DNA of 9,639 nt, taken from positions 1 through 9,639 of the forward strand of contig JAWVEV010000222.1 of the NCBI GenBank assembly GCA_033856535.1, written 5' to 3'. The notes beneath the pieces are model-generated. The model did not search any database, had not been told where the DNA came from, and saw nothing but the letters and a program-made list of their open reading frames with translations. Numbering within the stretch: the first letter of the stretch is position 1; every line of letters starts with the position of its first letter. Positions 4,998-9,639 of the stretch are shown here, in pieces. The DNA comes from JAWVEV01 sp033856535. GTDB taxonomy: Bacteria; Actinomycetota; Thermoleophilia; Miltoncostaeales; Miltoncostaeaceae. Position numbers and translations under genes: made by a program.

Positions 4998-5978
4998 CTA
5001 CCCAGAACCGCCGCTCGGCGCCGTCTGGGTCGGCGGCGGCGCGGTCGCCCGCCGGTCGATGAACTGGAGGGTGCGGAGCAGCGTGTCGGGCCGCACCAGG
5101 ATCGGGTCGAGGTGCCCCACGCCGACGGTCGGCTCGAGCAGCGTGGTCTGCCCCGGCCAGCCCTCGGCGGTCAGGGTCCGGACGAGCTCCAGCGTCAGCG
5201 GATACGGCACCAGCAGGTCGGCGGTGCCGTGCTCGAGCACGAGCGGGCGGAAGGCCGCCGGCTTGGCGATCGCGCTCGGGGTGACCGGCGTGAGCGGCAG
5301 GGCGAGCGCGCCATCCGGCGTCCGGGCGTAGGTGCGGGTGGGGTCGTAGCCGGCGACCACCAGCCCGCCGCGGATCAGGTCGGGGCGGTCCAGCAGCAGC
5401 CGGAGCGTCCAGGCGCCGCCGTTGGAGAGGCCGAGCGCGTACACCCGCTCCCGGTTCACCGGCCAGCGCGCGGCGACGGCCTCCACCAGCTTCTGGACGA
5501 AGGCCTCCTCGGCTCCGATGCCCTTCGCGTCGGCCTCGGCGGGCCAGCACCGTCCCCCGCCCGCGGCCGAGCCGCAGGGAAGCGCGTCGGGCACGACCAC
5601 GGTCGCCCCGCTGCTCTCCGGGAAGGTCGTGACGCTCGTGAGCAGCTCGGCGGCGGTCGAGCCGGCGCCATGGAAGGCGACGACCAGGGGCGGTGGGTCG
5701 CCCTCGCCGCCCTTGCCCGGCACGACGATCGCCGTGCGCGGGACGCCGCCGCTCTCGAGCGTCAGCGGCTGGGGCGTCGGGGCGTCGTCGCCGCAGCCGG
5801 CCGCCAGGCCGAGCAGCAGCGCCATCGCGAGCAGGGCGATCGCGACCAGGGCGCGGCGCCCTCGCTCGCGCGCCGTCCGCCCGCCCTCCCTGGGCCGCTG
5901 GTCCCGCTGCACCGGCTCCCGCGCCTCCGGTCCGAGGTCTCGGGCCGGCGCCGCCGGCCTCCCGCCGGCGGGCATCAT
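4998..5978 (-). CDS. Secreted lipoprotein esterase, PHB-depolymerase/LpqC-like alpha/beta hydrolase
   Basis: A lipoprotein signal is clear: RERGRR, a hydrophobic stretch (about 43-60), then lipobox LAAGC with Cys62 as the lipidation site. The mature domain is an alpha/beta hydrolase with an oxyanion-hole HG (AFHGAGS, 102-108), nucleophile S185 in GLSNGG, acid D254 in HGTAD, and H289 in GVGHLDP. C135 and C144 (CGS...RCWP) may form a disulphide, as in related polyhydroxybutyrate depolymerase and feruloyl esterase proteins. It probably hydrolyses an ester outside the membrane; the substrate cannot be read from sequence. The ATG pair at 5978/5975 has no Shine-Dalgarno and gives a ~40-residue n-region. 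GTG 5912 (residue 23), preceded by purine-rich GGGAG, is a good alternative start. The C-terminal tail is Pro/Thr/Gly-rich and disordered. Confidence 0.9.
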   Translation of the reverse strand: MMPAGGRPAAPARDLGPEAREPVQRDQRPREGGRTARERGRRALVAIALLAMALLLGLAAGCGDDAPTPQPLTLESGGVPRTAIVVPGKGGEGDPPPLVVAFHGAGSTAAELLTSVTTFPESSGATVVVPDALPCGSAAGGGRCWPAEADAKGIGAEEAFVQKLVEAVAARWPVNRERVYALGLSNGGAWTLRLLLDRPDLIRGGLVVAGYDPTRTYARTPDGALALPLTPVTPSAIAKPAAFRPLVLEHGTADLLVPYPLTLELVRTLTAEGWPGQTTLLEPTVGVGHLDPILVRPDTLLRTLQFIDRRATAPPPTQTAPSGGSG

Positions 5979-6015
5979 CGCAGGTCGATCGGCGGGCCTC
6001 CCCGAGCGGCTGCGC

Positions 6016-6411
6016 TCAGCCCCCGGCCTCCCGCTCGGCCAGGTCGACCAGCCGGCCGAAGGCCGACCGCAAGCTGCGCATCTGGCCCTCCAGCTTGGCG
6101 GCCAGCTCCTCGGGGATCTCGACGTGCAGGCTCACCGTGCACCCCGGCGGGCGCGGGCTGAGCGTCCAGTCGTAGACGATGCCGCTGAGGATGCAGGAGA
6201 TCGTCACCCGCCCGCCCGACTCGCTCGAGGCGATCGCGGTCGGCCAGGCGATGCCCGGCTCGTCCGGGACGTAGCGGATCACGTCTCCCTCGCCGACGTC
6301 GACGCGCTCGGTGCCGGTCCACCAGTCCATGTAGCGCTCGGGGTCGTGGAGCAGCTTCCAGACCTCCACGGCCGGCGCGCGGCAGGTCCCCTCCTCGGTG
6401 AATCCCGGCAT
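6016..6411 (-). CDS. SRPBCC (START/Bet v1-like) family protein
   Basis: The protein has 131 aa, close to the usual size of single-domain polyketide-cyclase/START-like proteins. The opening MPGFTEEGTCRAPAVEVWKLLHDPERYMDWW is the family's classic first strand plus helices, with DPERYMDWW covering the helix-loop-Trp element. Beta strands fill the middle (VIRYVPDEPG, RVTISCILSG, CTVSLHVEIP), and the long C-terminal helix that closes the ligand cavity runs about 101-128. Members bind hydrophobic ligands or act as cyclases or dehydrases; the ligand here is unknown. The start is well set: GGGGAGG lies 7 nt before ATG 6411 and contains the last sense codons and part of the stop region of the upstream regulator. 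The two genes are 4 nt apart, so translational coupling is likely. The protein could be a target or sensor partner of that regulator. Confidence 0.9.
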   Translation of the reverse strand: MPGFTEEGTCRAPAVEVWKLLHDPERYMDWWTGTERVDVGEGDVIRYVPDEPGIAWPTAIASSESGGRVTISCILSGIVYDWTLSPRPPGCTVSLHVEIPEELAAKLEGQMRSLRSAFGRLVDLAEREAGG

Positions 6412-6415
6412 GTCC

Positions 6416-9400
6416 CTACCTCCCCTTCGCGGGCGCGCCGGCCAGGCGCTCCCGGTAGCCGTCGAACCGCAGCTCCTCGGCGAGCGCCAGGGCCTCCGCC
6501 GCGGCCGCCGCCGCCTCCTCGTCGCGCCCGAGGGCGCGCAGCGCCTCGGCCCGGTCGGCCAGGGTGCGCCCGAGCTCGACGCCCGGCTCGAGCAGCCCGG
6601 CCATCGGCGGCCGTCCCAGGTCCACGAGCGTCGCCGCGAAGAGGTCGCCGGAGGCGGCCGGGGCCAGCCGGCGCCGCCAGCCGCGCTCGGCCTCGCCCAG
6701 CCGGCGCAGGGCGAGCTCGGCATCGCCGCGGGCGAGCGCCACACAGCCCTGCAGCCGGGCGAGCCGCGCGACGAGGGTGTCCGGCAGGTCCGCCGCCCCC
6801 ACCGGCTCGAAGGGCACGCGCCCGAGCTCGTCCTCTGCGGCGTCCGGCCCCTCGGCGGCCAGGCGCGCCTCGGCCAGCAGCAGGCGGGCCTGGGGGCGCG
6901 GGGTCCCGCGGGCGGGACCCTCCAGGGCGGCGGCCAGGTGCCGGACCGCGGCGGCCGGCCGGCCGGCCGCGAGCGCCACCGCGCCGCGATCGAAGGCCGC
7001 GCTCGCCTCGCGGGCCGGGTCGCCCGAGCGCGCGGCCAGCGCCGCCGCGGCCCCGGCCGCCGCCTCGGCCTCGGCGTGGCGGCCGAGGCGCGAGAGCGCG
7101 TGGGCCCGGACCGCCTGGACGATGCTGCCCAGCGCCGGACCGGCCCTGCGGTCGCCGTCGCCCTCGCCGGCCCGCTCGGCCAGCGCCAGCGCGCGCCCGA
7201 ACTCCCCGCGGCAGGCGGCCGCGGACGCGACGTTGGCCCACGCGATGTGGACCAGGTCCGGCCGGCCCGCGGCCTCGGCGAGCGCGGCCGCCTCGGCGTA
7301 GGGCTCCTCGGCCTCCTCCATCCGCCCCCGGCGCACCAGCGCGGCCGCCCGCGCCAGCGCGATCTCGGCGGCGAGGACCCGGTCGCCCGCCGTCTCGGGC
7401 ACCCCGGCCGCGCCGGCGGCGAGATCCTCCACCCGCTCGGGATCCCCGGCCATCGCCTCGGCCCAGGCCGAGCCCGCGAGCGCGAGCGCGCGAAGCTCCG
7501 GCGCGTCCAGGCGCTCGTCGTCGATCAGCGCCAACGAGCGGGCGTACGCCCCGAGGGCCTCGCGCGGGTAGCAGAGCGTGGTCCGCAGCCAGCGGCCGCG
7601 CAGCGCGTGCGCCTCGGCCAGGCCGCGCGCGTCGCCCGCGGCGGTGAGCAGCCCTTCGGCGCGCGCGAAGGCCTCGTCCCACTCGGCGCGCCGGCCGCGC
7701 CACGCCTCGACGCCGGCGAGCTCGAGCCAGAGCTCGGCCTGCGCGGCCGGCTCGCCGGCGGCGAGCCCGGCGGCCTCGTGCAGGAACCCGGCGGCCTCGT
7801 CGAGCGCGCCGAGCGCGCGGGCCTCGGCCGCGGCCGCGGCGAGCTCGCGGCGGGCGCCGGCGTCGTCGCCGGCCAGGCGCAGGTGACGGGCCACCTCGGC
7901 CGGCGCGCGGCCGGGGCGGGCGCCGAGCGCGCCGGCCAGGGCGGCGTGGAGCCACGCCCGGCGCCCCGCCGGCAGCTCGGCGTAGCAGGCGGCGCGGATC
8001 AGGGCGTGGCGGAAGCAGATCCGGTCATCGGCGCCCGGCGCCAGCAGGTCCGCCGCCACGCCGGCCGCCACGGCGTCCGGCAGCGCCTCGGCGCCGACCG
8101 GCCCGGCGAGCTCCGCCGCGGCAAGCGGCCGCGCCGCCGCCGCCGCCAGGTCCACCGCGAGCCGCGCCGTGACGGTGAGGCCGGCCAGCGGGCCGCGCAC
8201 CGCCGCGCGCAGGCCGGCGGCGGGGTCGTCGCCGGCCGCGAGCGACCGGGCGGCCGCGCGGGCCAGCAGCGGGTTGCCCTCGGCAGCGGCGGCCGCGCGC
8301 CCGGCGTCCGCGGCGACCAGGGCGGGCGCGGCGGCCGCCACCACCTCGCGCACGGCGGCCTGTGACAGCGGGCCGAGGCGCAGCTCGGCCGCCACCGCGC
8401 CGCGCCGGCGAAGGCCCTCCAGCGCGACCTCGAGCTCGGCGCTCACGACGCTGTCCCGCCGGCTCACGGCGGCCAGCGCGTCCAGCTCGGGCAGCCGGCG
8501 GCCGACGTAGGCCAGCAGGCCCAGGCTGGCCGCGTCGGCCAGGTGCATGTCCTCCAGCACGAGGAGCAGCGGGGCGTCGGCGGCACACCAGGCGACCAGC
8601 CCGACGACGGCCTCGAACAGGCGGGCCCGCTCGAGGTCCGGCGCGCCGGCGGGGCCGGGAGGGCGCCGCTTCCAGGCCGTCTCCACGGTCGGGCACAGGC
8701 GGGCCAGCTCGCTCGGCCAGGCGGCCTCCTCCGGCGGGCGCGGCGCGGCGGCGACGAGCTCCCGGAGCGCCTCGGACCAGGGCGCGAAGGGCGGCGCGCC
8801 CTCCAACTCGAGGCCGGCGCCGCGCGCGACACGGGCCCCGCCGGCGCGGGCCTCGGCGACCAGCTCGGCCAGCAGGCGGCTCTTCCCGATGCCCGCCTCA
8901 CCGGCCACGGCGACCAGCCCGCCCCGCCCCGCGCGGGCCGCCGCCCACGCCCCCCGGAGCGCCGCCAGCTCGGCGGCGCGGCCCACCATCGGCTCGGAGC
9001 GCTCGTCGGCCGGGCCGGCCGGGCGGCGGGCGGCCTCGGCCGTCTCGAGCCGGGCGGCGAGCGCCCGCGTCTCGGCGCTGGGGGCCACGCCGAGCTCGGC
9101 GGCGAGCACCGCCCGGCAGCGCCGGTACGCCGCCAGCGCTCCGTCGCGCCGGCCCTGTGCGGCCAGGCGCCGGATGAGCGCACGGTGGGCGCGCTCGCGG
9201 ACGGGGTCGTGCGCCAGCGCCTTCCGGGCCCAGGCCGCGGCGCCCGCGGGATCGCCGGCCACCTCGGCCGCATCGCCGAGCCGCTCGAGGGCGTCGGCGA
9301 GCCGGTCGCGCAGCTCGTCGCGCGCGATCAGCGCCCACTCGTCGGCGATCTCCGGCACCAGCGGCGCGGACGCCAGGGCGGCCGCCCGCTCCCACGCCTC

Positions 9401-9639
9401 GGGCTCGTCGCGCGCGACCAGCCGGGCGAACTCCTCGGCGTCCACCTCGCGCGGCAGCTCCGGCGCGATGCCGACGGAGCGCCGGTCGGCCGAGAGATAG
9501 GCGCCGCCGCCGACCGCCTCGAGCGCGCGGCGGACGGCCCAGACGGCGTTCCGGAGCGAGGCGAGGGCGCTGGCGTCCATCACGTCGGGCCAGAAGCGGG
9601 CCGCCAGGCCCGCGCGGCCGTGGGGGCCGGGGTTGAGCA
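6416..9639 (-). CDS. Large SARP-type regulator: wHTH-BTAD, AAA/NB-ARC-like ATPase, TPR (5' end off window)
   Basis: The frame is open past the right edge, so the visible 1073 codons lack the N-terminus. The first visible residues (HGRAGLAARFWPDV, then SLRNAVWAVRRALE) are the end of an OmpR/SARP winged helix. Counting from the internal GTG at 9583, the BTAD follows at about 47-180 (VDAEEFARLV to AAYRRCRAVLAAELGVAPS). Next is an ATPase with MVGRAAEL (199-206), Walker A GEAGIGKS (228-235) and Walker B LLLVLEDMH (339-347). The C-terminal half is Ala-rich helical repeats of TPR/MalT type. No LuxR HTH is visible at the C-terminus, which ends in RFDGYRERLAGAPAKGR. Such AfsR/LAL-like proteins activate transcription in response to nucleotide and ligand or protein binding. 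It is translationally linked to the SRPBCC gene. The target genes are not evident. Confidence 0.93.
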   Translation of the reverse strand, partial: LNPGPHGRAGLAARFWPDVMDASALASLRNAVWAVRRALEAVGGGAYLSADRRSVGIAPELPREVDAEEFARLVARDEPEAWERAAALASAPLVPEIADEWALIARDELRDRLADALERLGDAAEVAGDPAGAAAWARKALAHDPVRERAHRALIRRLAAQGRRDGALAAYRRCRAVLAAELGVAPSAETRALAARLETAEAARRPAGPADERSEPMVGRAAELAALRGAWAAARAGRGGLVAVAGEAGIGKSRLLAELVAEARAGGARVARGAGLELEGAPPFAPWSEALRELVAAAPRPPEEAAWPSELARLCPTVETAWKRRPPGPAGAPDLERARLFEAVVGLVAWCAADAPLLLVLEDMHLADAASLGLLAYVGRRLPELDALAAVSRRDSVVSAELEVALEGLRRRGAVAAELRLGPLSQAAVREVVAAAAPALVAADAGRAAAAAEGNPLLARAAARSLAAGDDPAAGLRAAVRGPLAGLTVTARLAVDLAAAAARPLAAAELAGPVGAEALPDAVAAGVAADLLAPGADDRICFRHALIRAACYAELPAGRRAWLHAALAGALGARPGRAPAEVARHLRLAGDDAGARRELAAAAAEARALGALDEAAGFLHEAAGLAAGEPAAQAELWLELAGVEAWRGRRAEWDEAFARAEGLLTAAGDARGLAEAHALRGRWLRTTLCYPREALGAYARSLALIDDERLDAPELRALALAGSAWAEAMAGDPERVEDLAAGAAGVPETAGDRVLAAEIALARAAALVRRGRMEEAEEPYAEAAALAEAAGRPDLVHIAWANVASAAACRGEFGRALALAERAGEGDGDRRAGPALGSIVQAVRAHALSRLGRHAEAEAAAGAAAALAARSGDPAREASAAFDRGAVALAAGRPAAAVRHLAAALEGPARGTPRPQARLLLAEARLAAEGPDAAEDELGRVPFEPVGAADLPDTLVARLARLQGCVALARGDAELALRRLGEAERGWRRRLAPAASGDLFAATLVDLGRPPMAGLLEPGVELGRTLADRAEALRALGRDEEAAAAAAEALALAEELRFDGYRERLAGAPAKGR

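Noticed and set aside
5422..7647. A 741-codon plus-strand open frame
   Set aside because: It runs antisense through the esterase, SRPBCC and SARP genes and is an Arg/Pro/Ala-rich low-complexity product with no domain. Such frames arise from high GC.
6398..8365. A 655-codon plus-strand open frame
   Set aside because: It is antisense to the SARP regulator, whose minus-strand product has recognisable BTAD, Walker and TPR features. The plus frame has none.
6416..9583. Treating the GTG/ATG at 9583/9580 as the start of the regulator
   Set aside because: The frame stays open upstream and encodes the expected end of the winged-helix domain (RAGLAARFWPDV), so the gene continues past the right edge.

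Overview
The window is very GC-rich and densely coding, with GTG and TTG starts alongside ATG and Ala/Arg/Gly-rich proteins. These traits point to a high-GC actinobacterial lineage. The gene set suggests a deep branch such as Thermoleophilia/Solirubrobacterales: a short archaeal-type S-adenosylhomocysteine hydrolase, a bifunctional PGI/PMI isomerase and a large SARP-type ATPase regulator. That placement is an inference from gene types, not from any search.

Layout, left to right. (1) Positions 1-530, minus strand: the N-terminal 176 residues of a ComF-type double-zinc-ribbon phosphoribosyltransferase, whose 3' end lies off the left edge. (2) Positions 531-1303: about 770 bases with no credible gene but much inverted-repeat structure. 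It holds four degenerate ~57-nt repeat units, each folding into a ~33-nt hairpin, two copies of a 31-nt near-palindrome, and two further hairpins. (3) A small cupin protein (minus) is divergent from a 69-aa single-pass membrane protein (plus). (4) ahcY (minus) converges on the small membrane gene with a hairpin between them. (5) ahcY is divergent from a four-helix SPW-like membrane protein (plus). (6) That gene converges on the PGI/PMI isomerase (minus), and their two stop codons share one CTAG. (7) Further upstream on the minus strand are a secreted lipoprotein esterase of the LpqC/PHB-depolymerase type and then a small SRPBCC (START-like) protein. The SRPBCC gene lies 4 nt after a very large SARP-BTAD/AAA/TPR regulator that runs off the right edge.

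How the genes relate. AhcY (methyl-cycle recycling of S-adenosylhomocysteine) and PGI/PMI (fructose-6-phosphate to glucose-6-phosphate and mannose-6-phosphate) are housekeeping genes; a related SIS-domain isomerase and sahH also lie within a few genes of each other in mycobacteria. The SARP regulator and the SRPBCC protein look like one translationally coupled unit. I see no complete secondary-metabolite cluster, mobile element, CRISPR array, tRNA or rRNA. The strongest unexplained signal is the hairpin-rich non-coding stretch upstream of comF.
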